Of a DNA stretch of 25,127 nucleotides, positions 1-11,163 are shown piece after piece. The position numbers and the translations under genes are program-made. Source of the DNA: Daldinia sp. FL1419 (Eukaryota > Ascomycota > Sordariomycetes > Xylariales > Hypoxylaceae); the NCBI GenBank assembly GCA_025201765.1, contig MU623628.1:1-25127 (forward strand). The letters run 5' to 3'. The notes beneath the pieces were generated by a model, which worked only from the letters and a program-made list of their open reading frames with translations, ran no database searches and was not told the DNA's origin. Numbering within the stretch: position 1 is the stretch's first letter; the number at the start of each line of letters is the position of its first letter.

Positions 1-40
1 ATCAATTCTTATCAATTATTATCAATTTCTTATCAATTAT
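1..40. repeat. Short tandem repeat, period about 10 bp
   Basis: Four imperfect copies of a 10-base unit of the form ATCAATTNTT open the window. The array may continue to the left of the window. No function can be read from it. Confidence 0.75.
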
Positions 41-1189
41 ACATAGTAATTTATTGGAAGAGTTTCAGTATAATACACCGGACTTCGTCCTGGATAATAA
101 TTTTATATATAATTTTATTTAATAATTCTTTTTTTTTAAAAATTATTATTTATTTATTTAAATTAATTAATAAATATAATTAATATTATTCATATTATAA
201 AATAATTAATATTAAAAATATTTTGAAGGTTTTTTTAATAAGGTTAAAGAATTATTAAAATTTATTAAAATATTTATTTATAGAATTTATTAAAGTATTT
301 ATAAAGTTATTTATTATTCTTTAAATATTAAATTATTATTATTTTTTTAAATATTAAATTATTATTATTTTTTTAAATAATAATAATAAATAAAATCTTT
401 TAATAAAAAATAAAATTAAAATTTTCAAATAAAATTTAAAATTTATTTTATTAATAAGGTAAAATTATAATATAATCTTAATATTTTTATTATTTTTTTT
501 TAACATTTTTTATAATATTATAAATATAAATAATAATATAAATATAAATATATATTATAAATATAAATATATAATAAATATATAAGTAATTTAATTAATA
601 TAAATTTCTTTAAAATTATTTTATTAATAAAAGAAATCTTAATATTATTTATTTATATATAATAAATATAAATTTTAACCTATAAATTTAACATTAAAAT
701 TATTTTTACCTTTTAAAAATCTTAAATTAATATAAAATATTCCAAAACCATATATTGAAGTATAAAATTCTAATTTAAGATTATATATTAGAATATGAAA
801 TCTTAAAATTATTTATTTCTTTTTATTAAGATTTAAATCTAATATAAAATATAAATATTCCTAAAATTATATATAAGAATATAAAACCTTAAACTTAGAA
901 TTATATATTAAAATATAAAATCTTAAAATTATTATATTTATTATTAAATTTATTTCTTCCTTTTTAAATATCTTAATTAATCTATAATTATTATTAATTA
1001 TTAATTAATGTTAAATAAATAAGATACCATTATATATAATAATAAAATAAGAATATTTAAATTAATTTAATAAAAAGTGATTGTAAAAGATAAATATATA
1101 TACTAATCATACAATCAAAATATATAATTTATATATAAGATTAAAATAAATTTTATACCACCACCAAAATTACATAATTAATATTCCCA
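41..1189. other. AT-rich stretch without recognisable gene
   Basis: Almost pure A/T sequence with runs of short ATAAAT-type repeats (about 520-600) and no open frame that reads like a protein. A small GC-bearing patch at about 75-100 (caccggacttcgtcctgg) is the only departure. I see no tRNA or promoter structure here. It is probably the remnant of heavily RIP-mutated repeats, but no family can be named. Confidence 0.5.
721..934 (+). repeat. Degenerate direct duplication of about 95 bp
   Basis: Two copies, about 721-813 and 838-934, share the ordered blocks TAATATAAAATA...ATTCC, ...TATATT(G/A)(A)AGTATAAAA and ATTATATATTA(G/A)AATAT(G/A)AAATCTTAAAATTATT. They lie about 117 bp apart in the same orientation. 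Most differences are A/G or T/C, with some small indels. Confidence 0.6.
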
Positions 1190-2700
1190 TAAAGAATTTG
1201 ATTTTTATAATAAAAAATTTAATTTAATTAAATAAAAATTAACTCTTAAAGGTTTATATATTAAATAAAGATTTTAATAATTAAATATAAAGAAATTATA
1301 TTTTAAGGAAAATAAATATAAAAATAATTAAATAAAAGGTTAATAAAATTAAATATTAGTAATGGTAATTATTATTTAAAAAATAGAAAAAATAATATAT
1401 TTAATAAAAGAAAGAAATTATAACTTATTGTAAAAAATTATAAGAAAAATTAATAATTTTAAAAAATTTAATTTAATTAAATAAAAATTAATTTTTAAAA
1501 ATTTATATATTAAATATAAATTTTTATATCTAACTCTTATACAATATACCCTATATTTCAATTATTTTATAAATAATAAATTAAAAAATTAAATAAATTA
1601 AAAGATATAAGGTAGTTATATTTATAAAAATAATATTAAAATAATTAAATAAAAGGTAATAAAAATAATTAATTATTATAGTAATTAATATTTAAAATAA
1701 TATATTATATATTATTATAAAAATCTTTATAAAAAGTAATTTTTAAAGAGTTTAATTTTTATAATAAAAAATTTAATTTAATTAAATAAAAATTAATATT
1801 TAAAAACTTATATATATTTAAAAAAAGTTTATAGAAATTTTAGGAGGGGTTATTCCTTAAAAACTAATAAATTTTAATAAGATAAAGAATATAAAGTTAC
1901 TATATTTTAAAGAAGGTATAAAAATGATTAAATAGAATAATTAATAGAAGTAATTATTAGTAATAATAATATACTTTTAAAAAGGTTATATTTAATAAAA
2001 GGTAAAAAAGGTATATATTATTATATAAAGTTTTATAAAAAATTAATAATTTTATGTTTAAAGATTTAATTTGATTAAATAAGAAAACAACTCTTAAATA
2101 CTTATATATTAAATATAAACTCTAATAACTTTTATAAAATATACCCTATAATTCAATTATTCCATAATAAACCAAAAATTATATAAAAAAAAATATAAAA
2201 TATTTATATCTTAAAAGAAATAATAAAATAATTAAGTAAAAAAATTATTAAAAATAATTATTTATTAATAATAATATATTATAAGAAATTATATTAAAAA
2301 AAAGGATTAAAATTATATATATTTATATAAAAACTTTATAAAAAAGATTTTTAAAGGATTATTAAATAGGAACTCTAATAGCTCTTATAAAATATATTTT
2401 ATACTTCAATTAAACCATAACAAGCCAAAGATTATATAAATTAAAGGATATAAAATAATTATATCTTAAAAAAAATAGATTAATCAAATAAAAGAATAAA
2501 TATAAATAACTATTTATCAATAATAACATACTCTAAAAAAATATTTTTAAAAAAGAAATTATAACTATATATTATTATATAAAGATTTTATAAAGAAACT
2601 AAACTATAAAACCTAATAAATTTCTATTAATTAAACAAAAAAAAATAACTTTTAAAAACCTATTTATATCCAAAAGAACTATGAAGAATTAGAAAATCTA
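1190..2700 (+). repeat. Degenerate tandem array, unit about 250-305 bp, five to six copies
   Basis: An anchor of the form AAATTTAATTTAATTAAATA recurs at about 1215, 1464, 1769, 2062 (one G/A change), 2355 (shortened) and 2618 (poor), giving spacings of roughly 249, 305, 293, 293 and 263 bp. Between anchors the same order of blocks recurs: TTATATATTAAATATAAA, then TATAAAATATACCCTATA, then TTCAATTATTCCATAATAA, then an AAAGATATAA-like block, then TAATTATTTATTAATAATA. The copies differ by many transitions and small indels. It could be a satellite or a repeated internal part of a transposon; no coding potential was recognised. Confidence 0.65.
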
Positions 2701-3420
2701 ACTTTAAAAGGGTTAATAAAATTTCTACAAAATAATATTTATAATCTAATCATTCTATATTAATTTAATATAATTATATTATATTAATTTAATATTATAA
2801 TATTAAAAAATTATTAAATTTAAATATATATAAATTTAAAATATAAAAATTTTTCTTAAAAATTATATTTATTATTAAATATTAAATTAATAATTATAAA
2901 ATAAAATTAATTAATTCCAAAAGGTAAATTAATTATAAAGTAACTAATCCAAAAAAATTAATATTATTTTAATATAATATAATAAAATATTATATTAAAC
3001 CAAAATAATATAATTATATAATAAAAATTATTTTAAAAGACCTTATTAACCCCCTTCCCCCCCCCCCTTTTAAGGTTTATATACATTCTTTTAGATATAA
3101 ATAGGTCTTCAGAAGTTATTTTCTTGCTTAATTAATTAAAATTCTATATAATTTTTTAAAAATTACCTTTATAAAATTTTTATATAAAAAAATACAATTT
3201 CAATCTCTTTTTTAAAAATATTTTTTTAAAATATATTATTATTAATAAATAATTACTTATATTTATTCTTCTATCCAATTAATTTATTCCCTTCTTTAAG
3301 ATATAATTACCTTATATCCTCTAATTTATATAACCTTTAACTTATTATAAATTAATTAAAATATAAAGTATATATTATAAGAACTATTAGAATTCCTATT
3401 TAATATTTATTATAAAAATA
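2355..3420. repeat. Large inverted repeat around a roughly 250-bp spacer
   Basis: The unit at about 2355-2760 reappears in reverse complement at about 3000-3420. Matching blocks include AGGAACTCTAATAGCTCTTAT (left) against AGGAATTCTAATAGTTCTTAT (reverse of the right arm), then ATTATATAAATTAAAGGATATA against GTTATATAAATTAGAGGATATA, then CCTATTTATATCCAAAAG against CCTATTTATATCTAAAAG, and finally TTTAAAAGGGTTAATAAAA against CTTAAAAGG-G(n)-TTAATAAGG. Differences are mainly transitions. The arms could fold into a hairpin of roughly 390 bp with mismatches. Only the left arm is part of the tandem array. Confidence 0.65.
3050..3067. repeat. Poly-C tract
   Basis: Five C, two T and then eleven C stand in DNA that otherwise has almost no C runs. 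The corresponding place in the left inverted-repeat arm (about 2708-2712) has only a short G run on the plus strand, so the tract has expanded in the right arm. RIP in ascomycetes prefers CpA, and a pure C run offers almost no CpA, which may explain its survival (inference). Confidence 0.85.
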
Positions 3421-3507
3421 ATAAAATAATAATATATTAATTATTTATAAAAAATCTTATATAAATTTTTAAAAATAATAATAATATAATGGATTAAATA
3501 TTTATAA

Positions 3508-3675
3508 AAACCCTTATCTGAAAATTTAAGGATTGTGTCAGCCTTTGGGGTGACCTCCAGTTGTAAGAGGGTAAAGAATAGGTACTTCTTAGATATACCT
3601 TTAGGTATTTGCTTTGAAGAAAGATGTTGGATTAGTAAGCCTAAAAATAGCGTGGAAAAATTCTTTCCCTTATAA
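3508..3675 (+). other. Higher-GC island with a 55-codon open frame, no start codon
   Basis: About 150 bp here (3520-3670) has a clearly higher GC content than its surroundings. One plus-strand frame is open from just after a TAA at 3505 to a TAA at 3673, with mixed codons including several Cys, Trp and charged residues (GVTSSCKRVKNRY... and ...CFEERCWISKPKNSVEKFF). There is no in-frame ATG and I do not recognise the sequence. The heptamer CCCTTAT occurs at both edges (3511 and 3667), so it may be a short insertion, but seven bases is weak evidence in this composition. It could be a gene fragment, a piece of non-coding element, or chance. Confidence 0.35.
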
Positions 3676-3999
3676 TAATTCTATAAAAAACCTTATTATT
3701 CTATTTTAGAATTTTAAGAATAATAATAATAATTTAAATTTTATAATTATAATTTTTTTTTATATATTATATAATAATTAAAAGTTTTAATTATATTTTA
3801 ATATAAATATATAATTAATATTAACTTAATTATGTTATATAAATATATATTTAATATAATTTTAATTATATTTAATTAAATAATGTTGTTTAAAAATATT
3901 ATAAAAAAAAGTTAATTATTTATATTTAATGATTAAAAAGTATGGAATTAAGCTTTTATAATTTTGGCTTATAATTTAAATATATAAGATTTGTGAGAA
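3676..3999. other. AT-rich stretch, nothing recognised
   Basis: Mostly A/T. The part just left of the LTR (about 3930-3999) keeps some G, including the purine-containing end TTTGTGAGAA directly before TGTTGG. No coding frame or RNA structure was recognised. Confidence 0.5.
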
Positions 4000-4171
4000 T
4001 GTTGGTCATATGACCATGGTGGTACAGATCCACTTTAATCTTATATTTAGTTCCACATATTTTAGTCTCCAACCAAAATACGTTCTTTTTTAGAATAATT
4101 ATTTTTTATTAAATTAATATAAATACCTTCATTTTTACTATTATATATAATAATACCTTATTTATTTAACA
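4000..4171 (+). repeat. Left LTR of copia element 2
   Basis: It starts TGTTGG and ends TTAACA, and aligns without gaps to 16877-17048. By hand count there are 30 differences in 172 bp and all are transitions. The left copy keeps G where the right copy has A over the first 30 bases (TGTTGGTC against TATTAATC). A small palindrome GGTCATATGACC lies at 4004-4015. The DNA just upstream (GTGAGAA) resembles that upstream of the right LTR (GTGTAAGAA), so either the LTR is a few bases longer or this copy is itself preceded by a polypurine-like end. Confidence 0.75.
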
Positions 4172-5249
4172 TTAATTAATAATTAATAATAAATTAATTA
4201 TAAATTAATTAGGTACCTGAAAAGGAAGAAATAGTTTTAGTGCTAAATTTTGACAAGAAAAAGCAAATAACCTTAAGATTTTATATTCCAATACATAATT
4301 TTAAGCCTGGAATTTTATGCTATTGTGCATAATTTTAAGAATAACTTATACTAATTTAAGATCTCTAAAAGGTGGAAATAATTTTAATGTTAAATTTATA
4401 ATCCGAAATACATATCTATTATATATAAATAAGTAATATCAAAACTTCTTTTATTAATGAAATAATCTTGGGAAAATTTATATTAATTAAACTACTATGT
4501 ATCCATTATGCATCTATATTTATAATATGTGTTTATATTTATTATAATATTATAATACATTAAAAGAAAACAACAACACCAAAAATTACATTACATTTTT
4601 ACTTTATTAATAAATTTTAAATTCCATTTAAAATTTTTTTTTTAATTTTACTTAAAAAATTTTACATATTATAATTATAATTACTACTACCTAAAAATTC
4701 AATACCTAAAAAAAGAATAATTTAGTATCTTATAAAATAATTTTATAAAATAAAATTAATATAATTTTTTTTTACAATAATATATTTATTTATTTTTTTC
4801 ACTACTTTTTTATTATAATAATTAATATTTTTATTATTTTAATTATAATATTATACCTTACCCATTTTTTCTAAACTCATTACAATTAATAATTAATATA
4901 ATTAAATTAACAAAAAAATTCTAATTAAAATATATTAATAATAAATAGTTAAATATTAATTTTGATATTATTAATATAATAGTTATTTTAGCAATCCAAA
5001 TTAATACATATATAGTTGAAAGTATAATAAGTTACAATAAAAATACAATTAACGAAAATTTATGGTATATTTTTAAAAATAATTTTTATGGTTAGATTTT
5101 AACCCATTTTGCTAAAATTCAACATCCGTTACACATTAGAGTTAAGGAATATTTTAAATTTTATAGTATTTTTATTAGAATAGCATAAAATAATTTATAT
5201 GCACTTACAATTGTTGTTAATATAAATTCATTCCTTAAATTCTTTTAAA
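4172..5249 (+). other. Putative 5' leader of copia element 2, non-coding
   Basis: About 1.1 kb between the left LTR and the first gag-like sequence. Positions 4212-4400 keep more G/C and contain diverged internal repeats: GAAATAGTTTTAGTGCTAAATTT against GAAATAATTTTAATGTTAAATTT, and ACATAATTTTAAG against GCATAATTTTAAG. From about 4560 on, the plus strand is short of G. No primer-binding site complementary to a tRNA end can be seen directly after the LTR; the 40 bases there are pure A/T. I see no gene. Confidence 0.45.
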
Positions 5250-6900
5250 ATAAAATAAATAATTTATTAAAAACCCACTTCCTTAAATTTAAATCTTTAA
5301 TTAACCTAACATACTTATATTTATTAAAAATTATAGTAAAAATTATTACAATTAAAATAGAGCCGGCGACGGTAACACCAGCATTACAATTTTTAATTAC
5401 AATTATATAACCCTATCTAATGTAATTCATAAATCTTTAATTAATACCTCAAATATCCCAACCAATTCTAATACCCCAACTTATTCCAGCACCTTAATTC
5501 ATTCTAATATTTTAATAAATTTTATAAATTCTTTAAACATTACAACAACTAATACCTCCAACACAACAATAAACAATCCTTTAAATACTTTAAATACCCT
5601 AATAAACTTTAATAATTCCTCAATATCAATCAACCCAAATATTTTTAATAAACAACCTTATACAATAAGATTAACATATGAATAATATAAAGATTTAATT
5701 AAAAATAATATAATAATTTATTATAAAACTACTTATTTATAAATAAAAAAAATAATTAGTAATATAAGAATTTTAATTTCTTAATTTATTAATTAAATTA
5801 TACCCCAACAATAACTTTAAATTCAAAAACAAAAAATATAAAATATTAAATAAATAAATTCAAATTTTTTTATTTTATTATTATAAATTTAAAATTAAAC
5901 CCAACTTATATATTGATATTTATAATACTATATTAAAACAAACAGTTTTAAAATTTTTTCATAAATATTTTATATAATAAAATTTTAATTTTAATATAAT
6001 AATTAATAAAATATGTAATTTTTTTTACACTAATAAAAATCTTTAAATATATATATTTAAATAAAAGAATATAATAATTAAAAATATTATACAAAATAAT
6101 TTTAAAAAGATTTTACCTAAATGTTTTAAAATATTAATTATTTAAATATAATATATTTATAAAGGTTTATTAATTAATTATATTAAAGAAATCTATTTTA
6201 AAAAAGGCTTATACTATATTGTACAAAAATATCTAACATTCCTACCTATTTTTTTTTAATAATCCAACATATTTAAAAATATTTATACCAATTTTTAAAT
6301 AATAATAAATAATATATATCAAAATTTTTTTAATAAGTACAAAATAAAAAATAATTATTATTATATTGATTAAATTTATTAAAATAATTAAAAATCTTAC
6401 CAAATAAATTAAAATAAAAATAAATATTTTAATAATTAAAAGTATTTTAATAATAGAAATAGAAAAAAAAAATATTTTATTTGTAATAAATTAAATTATT
6501 AATTTATTAAATACCTTATACATAAATAACACAATAAATATAATAAATAACATTAATATATACAAAAATAAAAAATGGAAAATATTAAAAAAGATTTTAC
6601 AACTTTCTTTATTAATTATAAAAAAATTAATATTAATTATAGTAATAATAATATTAATAATAATAATAATAATTTTGATATATGGTATACACAACATATT
6701 AATAATAAATATAATAATAATAACTAAATTTAATTACTAATTATATAATATTTTACAAATTATAGTAAAATTAATAGTTTTTAAATTATTAATATTTTTA
6801 CAAATTAAGCAACTTTTTATATATTTACCGTAACAAACATTTTTAGTAATAATTATAAGTATTTTTTGGATGTAGCCTTAAGTTCCCTTTCCATATTTTA
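5250..6900 (+). pseudogene. gag of copia element 2, degraded
   Basis: This is the expected gag position, between leader and protease. The plus strand has lost most G, so the frame reads as Asn/Thr/Ile/Lys-rich peptide with scattered stops. An unusually intact patch at 5361-5382 (gccggcgacggtaacacc) keeps several CpG. Near 6478-6550 a frame reads KYFICNKLNY-stop-FIKYLIHK, which fits a decayed CCHC zinc knuckle with the remaining Cys and His spaced as expected and other Cys codons turned to Tyr (TGT to TAT). The knuckle would bind the element RNA in the particle. The exact start is not visible. Assignment rests mainly on position and the knuckle trace. Confidence 0.5.
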
Positions 6901-7251
6901 CCTTAAAAACCAATATTTTTATATATTTTAAGATATTTTATCTAATACCGGAGCAACCAGAATATTATTAAGAAGTAAAATATAAATAAAAATATTATAA
7001 TGTACATATTTTAATATCAAAATAAATATATTTATAACAGAAGCATATATTATATAATTCCATAATTATTTAAAATAAAGAAATTTTAATACTATTAACA
7101 TACTTACCTTATTTAAAATTATCCAATTTTATATCATACCCTGTAATATACCATTTTTATTATATCTTTATAATATAAATTATTTAAAAATTTTTTTAAA
7201 CAATATTAAAAACGTATTCATTTATAAAAATAAATACTACCCTATTATTCA
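6901..7251 (+). pseudogene. Aspartic protease region of copia element 2, 5' part
   Basis: A frame reads S-N-T-G-A-T at 6941-6958, which is the retroviral-type protease active site D-T-G-A with the catalytic Asp codon changed to Asn (GAT to AAT), a RIP-type G-to-A change. About 70 codons on, the frame reads TPFLLYLYNINYL and then a short tail ending at Pro-Ile-Ile, typical of the end of the protease before the integrase in this fungal family. The sequence stops at the insertion of copia element 1. The frame stays the same from the active site to 7251, and continues at 13509 once the insert and one copy of ATTCA are removed. The enzyme would have cut the Gag-Pol polyprotein; this copy is dead. 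Confidence 0.7.
7247..7251 (+). repeat. Target-site duplication ATTCA, left copy
   Basis: Five bases directly before the TGTTGG start of copia element 1. The same five follow its right LTR at 13509-13513. Five base pairs is the usual target duplication for Ty1/copia integrases. Confidence 0.9.
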
Positions 7252-7394
7252 TGTTGGAATATATGTGGCTGGTATATAGGGATATAATATGCCCCACATT
7301 TGTGACCTTATATATTATAGATATGCCCATTTATTCTCTAAGATAGATTTGATAATATAAGTAACTTACCTTATATATACATTTTATTTTAATA
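7252..7394 (+). repeat. 5' LTR of copia element 1
   Basis: 143 bp, aligned without gaps to 13366-13508, with 25 differences by hand count, every one a transition. The shared central block (TGTGACCTTATATATTATA, then ATATGCCCAT) is the least changed. It should hold the element promoter and RNA start, but no TATA box can be singled out in such AT-rich DNA. Confidence 0.92.
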
Positions 7395-7408
7395 GGTTAT
7401 AAATCTGG
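7395..7408 (+). other. Candidate primer-binding site of copia element 1
   Basis: The sequence GGTTATAAATCTGG starts directly after the LTR, where reverse transcription is primed by a tRNA. Restoring likely G-to-A and C-to-T changes would give a sequence of the GGTTAT-type seen in fungal copia primer sites. Which tRNA primed it cannot be decided from here. Confidence 0.5.
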
Positions 7409-8389
7409 AAATTTAATTAAAAATTAATTTATTCTAATTGAATACATTATTTAACTTTATATTTAATATTTTATTTATAGGATATATTTAATTTAAATTA
7501 TGGCGATTTCCATTGTATATTTGAATAAAAGGAACAAAAAAATAGAAATAAAAAGGAATTCTAAAATGTTAAAATTTAAGAGGCATTAAAGGTTAAGAAT
7601 TACAACAAAGAATTTTTTATTCCCTGTAATTACCCTTAACATTAGAATATTAATTTAACCTTTTACAAAATTATTATTATATTAAGGCATATATTAACTA
7701 ATAATAATCTTAAATTTTACCTTATTATTTTAAAATATATACCATAATATTATTAAAGTTTTTAAAATATAAAATAGTAATTTTAGTAATATTATAAATT
7801 ATTATTTAATTATTTAAATAATACATTCTAAAAATAACATTATAAAATAAATAAATAAAATAATAGTAGGATATAATTTAAAAGAATAATTATTATAAAA
7901 GGCATTATTTTTTAAGTACTTAAATAAAAATAATTTTTTATATTTAATTTAAAAGTTAAAGTAATTATAAATTAAAGATTTTATAAAAAATAATTATTTT
8001 AAAAATCTTAATTATTTATTATTAATAATATTACCAGAATTATTTTCATTAAGTATTAGTAATGTATTATCAGTACTTCTCCCAAATAATTTAGATATGG
8101 ATTATTTTGGTTTTGAAGTTATTACCTTATAAAATTTACTATAATATTTTAATACCTTATTTGGAATACTTACCTTAGATTTATCAAATAAAAATTCAGG
8201 CATTAACTTAACAACAATCCCAAACCAAATCACACACCCTACAATCATATCAGATTGGGCACTTAAACCACTTAATCTATCAACCACAATAGTAAAGCAA
8301 TTTTATTAAAGCAAATTAATAAGAATTTTTGAAATATTATAAAATCTTTTTTAATATTTTATTAATAATTTTAGAAATAAAGATGGATA
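7409..8389 (+). other. Leader and uncertain gag start of copia element 1
   Basis: An ATG at 7500 opens a 31-codon frame (MAISIVYLNKRNKKIEIKRN...) that could be the start of gag or chance. The rest to about 8390 is low in GC with many stops and no recognisable domain. A patch at about 8090-8300 keeps C on the plus strand, unlike its surroundings, and is open in an antisense frame; I do not regard that as a gene. Confidence 0.4.
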
Positions 8390-9290
8390 TTATAACCTTA
8401 AATAATATTATTAAACTAAAATTAATGAATGAATGGTTGGCATTTAAGAGGGATATACCTAATTATTTAATAATATAAGGGTATAGAAGGATGTTCCTAA
8501 GAGATACCAATAAAATAACCTTGATAGTAGAAGTGGGAGGAACCTTTAAAGGTTTTTTATTAATCAAATAGTGTAAGGAGATTAGGTTCTAATAAAATCA
8601 ATAAAATAAAGCATGCAGTTACATAAGGTACTACTTAGGAAAAAATCCTAAGAATATAATAATTAGTAAAAATATTGTAACTAAGCTTTAAAAAATCTTT
8701 AAAAAGAAATATAAGTTATAGGGGAATGTAATATTCCAAAACCTAATATTTAAATGGGATATTATTTTATTAAATTCTAAAAGGTCAATTATAGTATTAT
8801 CATTAAAACTATAATAATTTTAAATTAATTTTAAAGAATTAGATTAAATTTGCGTAATTAGCAAATTTTATTTAATTAATAAATTTTTTAATATTTTAAA
8901 AAGTGATTATAATATATTCTTCATTATATTCTTTTAAAGTCATAATATTATTTCTTTATAAGATAATATTGGTTAAATTATTAAAATTATTATTAATATT
9001 AATAATATTATTAAATTGGTTTAATAAGAAAAATAAATTCAGAAGTTTAGAAATAAGGATAGCAAGATAACTCTAATTAATCACCTTAATAAGGGTAAGA
9101 AATATAAAAAAGGATTAGGTCTTATGTGTACTCATTATGTAATTGTAAGGCGCTATATTATAACCCACAATCCTATTAAGTATTTTTGGGAATACCTAGA
9201 GCTACAATTATAAGGCTGGTAAGGTAATACAAAAGATAAGCTTAAGAAGGTTAAAGAAAAAAAGAAAAAATTTATTATTATAACGTTAAT
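8390..9290 (+). pseudogene. gag of copia element 1, degraded
   Basis: Around 8560-8830 a plus-strand frame reads as a copia Gag (UBN2-like) region: a Tyr-Ile-Arg stretch followed by KNIIISKNIVTKL, a stop where Trp is expected, then KKKYKL and GNVIFQNLIFKWD, close to the typical pattern of a helix followed by W-x-x-L-x-x-K-Y. Near 9129-9190 a frame reads CTHYVIVRRYIITHNPIKYFWEY, which fits a CCHC zinc knuckle with Cys and His codons changed to Tyr (TGT to TAT, CAT to TAT). Gag packages the element RNA into particles. Stops at former Gln codons fit loss of C on the coding strand. Confidence 0.65.
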
Positions 9291-9689
9291 TTATAAAGAT
9301 TCCCAAAATGTATTAAAACCTACAGCTATTATAACATTCATAATATTTAGTAATATTGTAGCTAAGGTATTAATAAGTCTATTAAAGCTGAATATCTTGT
9401 TTAGATTTTTTTGGAAACACCTACCTAAGAAACTAAAGCATAATATACTGAATAAGGTATAAGGTAATTAAATATAGGGTATATTAATAAGATTATTAGT
9501 TTTTATAATTATTCCTATGTTAGATTATATACCTACTAACTTATTTATGGTAAGGGTACTAGAAGTCTTAGGACTTATAACTATAGGAAAACTTAAAATT
9601 GAAAAATTAGTAATTAAATTTAAAAAAATAATTATAATTAATAATAATTATAATTAAATTAATTATTATAATAAAATATTATTTATTAA

Positions 9690-10015
9690 TTTATACTTGT
9701 ATAAAGGATTGTATATCTATGGTATTAGTAAGAAAACTATTACGCCTGAATTCTAAGATATTATAATAATTAAAGTCATTATAGATAAGAATTTTGAAAT
9801 AATTAAAATTTTAAATGTTATATATTGCCTTAATTTGGTTTGTAATTTTATTTTGGTATTATAATTAATTTGTAAGGGTATTAAATTCTTATTTTAATAG
9901 GATTTAATTTATGAAATTAAAGGTGAAAAGGTATTTTTAATTGTAATTAAAATAAGTGGCCTATATATAATTAATTAAAAAAATAATTATTTTAATATAG
10001 TAGGCTTTAATATGG
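9690..10015 (+). pseudogene. Protease and GAG-pre-integrase linker of copia element 1
   Basis: A frame at about 9700-9745 reads LYIYGISKKTITPEF, the place where copia proteases have the active site Asp-Ser-Gly followed by the H/I-T-P region. The catalytic Asp codon is not recognisable here (Tyr instead), which a simple RIP change does not explain, so the alignment at this point is unsure. Downstream, NVIYCLNLVCNFILVL, a stop, and LICKGIKFLF match the usual end of the copia protease, N-V-L-Y-x-P-x-L-x-x-N-L-x-S-V. This leads to the GAG-pre-integrase segment. Confidence 0.65.
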
Positions 10016-11163
10016 CTCTTCATTTCTACTCTATATCTAATCTTTTATTTAAAGTGTAGCATGAAAGATTAGGATATCTTGGTAATTAAAACCTTAAGAA
10101 ATTAATGGGAATATCTATAGGTATAAAACTTTTAAAAGAATATTATTTATGTAAAATTTGTATAAAAAGTAAAATAAGTGAAATATCCCATAAAGGATCC
10201 TTTAAAAAAGGTATTTATAAATTGGAATTATTATATTTAAATAAAGTTGGTATATTTATAAATACTTAAAATATTAATAATTATAAAGGTTGGTTAATAA
10301 TAACTTATGATTTCTTATATATAACTTAGGCCATTCTGTTTAAAAACCTAAAAGACTAATTATAAGCCTTTAAGGATTTCCTTGAAAAGTGGGAAAGACC
10401 TGAACAACAATACTATATAATTATTTTAGATATTTTAGGTACATATATTAATAATGAATTCAAATATTTCTATCAACAAAAGGGTATAATGATTAAATAT
10501 ATGGTTATAGGGTAATTTCAATTAAGGGACCTTATTGAAAATATTATTGACAAATTTAAGGTTAAAATAAGGATTATTTTTATATAAGTTAAAAAAAATA
10601 GGGTACTGAATAAATATTAACCAATCATTATATAGATGGCTTTATATATCATGAATAGATCATCTTATAACATCCTAAATAAGACCCCATATGAGATTTG
10701 GTATAAAAATACACCAGATCTAACATATATGATCACCCCAAGTTTAAATAAATACTATCTAAAAAATCAAAAAGCTAATATATTCCAAAAGAAAATTATA
10801 ACTTATAAAATATTAAGTTATATAGGTAATAACATATACATCTACAAGGTACTTCTAATGGACAAAAATAAGGTAATTAATATCAATAACATAATATTTA
10901 AAGAAAAACATCTACACATATTAATAAATAAACCCATAACTTTAAGAAAACATATAAGATCTAAATTAATATCACCACCACTACTACATATACATATAAG
11001 AAACAATAATACTACTTGGGAGCTACCTAAGAGTCAACCTACACCAAAACCAATCCCAAACCAAATAGGCTTTAATTTACTACCTATATCTAAAGAATTT
11101 AACAATGTACCACAAAATAACCAATTAGAGAATTCCATGCCTCCAGGAGGATTAAACATATAA
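10016..11163 (+). pseudogene. Integrase of copia element 1, degraded
   Basis: A GAG-pre-integrase start reads stop(W)-HERLGYLGN at 10057-10086, followed by the C-x2-C at 10150-10161, together the HHCC zinc finger. The DDE core follows at 10220-10560: KLELLYLN holds Asn for the first Asp, and LDILGTYINNEF holds the region of the second Asp. The C-terminal part, from 10636, is the longest open frame in the window (175 codons), reading ALYIMNRSSYNILNKTPYEIWY, and later KVININNIIFKE, the standard end of the copia integrase. It is open because G rather than C was lost on this strand, so Gln codons survive. The enzyme would insert element cDNA; with its Asp lost it cannot. Confidence 0.88.

Noticed and set aside
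3520..3670. tRNA or 5S rRNA gene in the higher-GC island
   Set aside because: No cloverleaf, no B-box-like GGTTCGANNCC and no pol III terminator arrangement could be found on either strand.
6491..6697. 68-codon minus-strand open frame rich in Ile/Asn/Phe
   Set aside because: It lies antisense to the gag end and zinc knuckle of copia element 2 and consists almost only of AT-codon residues. Its openness follows from composition.
8102..8287. 61-codon minus-strand open frame (MVDRLSGLSAQSDM...)
   Set aside because: Better mixed composition than other such frames, but antisense within the leader/gag part of element 1 and without a recognisable domain. The patch keeps G on the minus strand, so the open frame may be a by-product of RIP strand bias.
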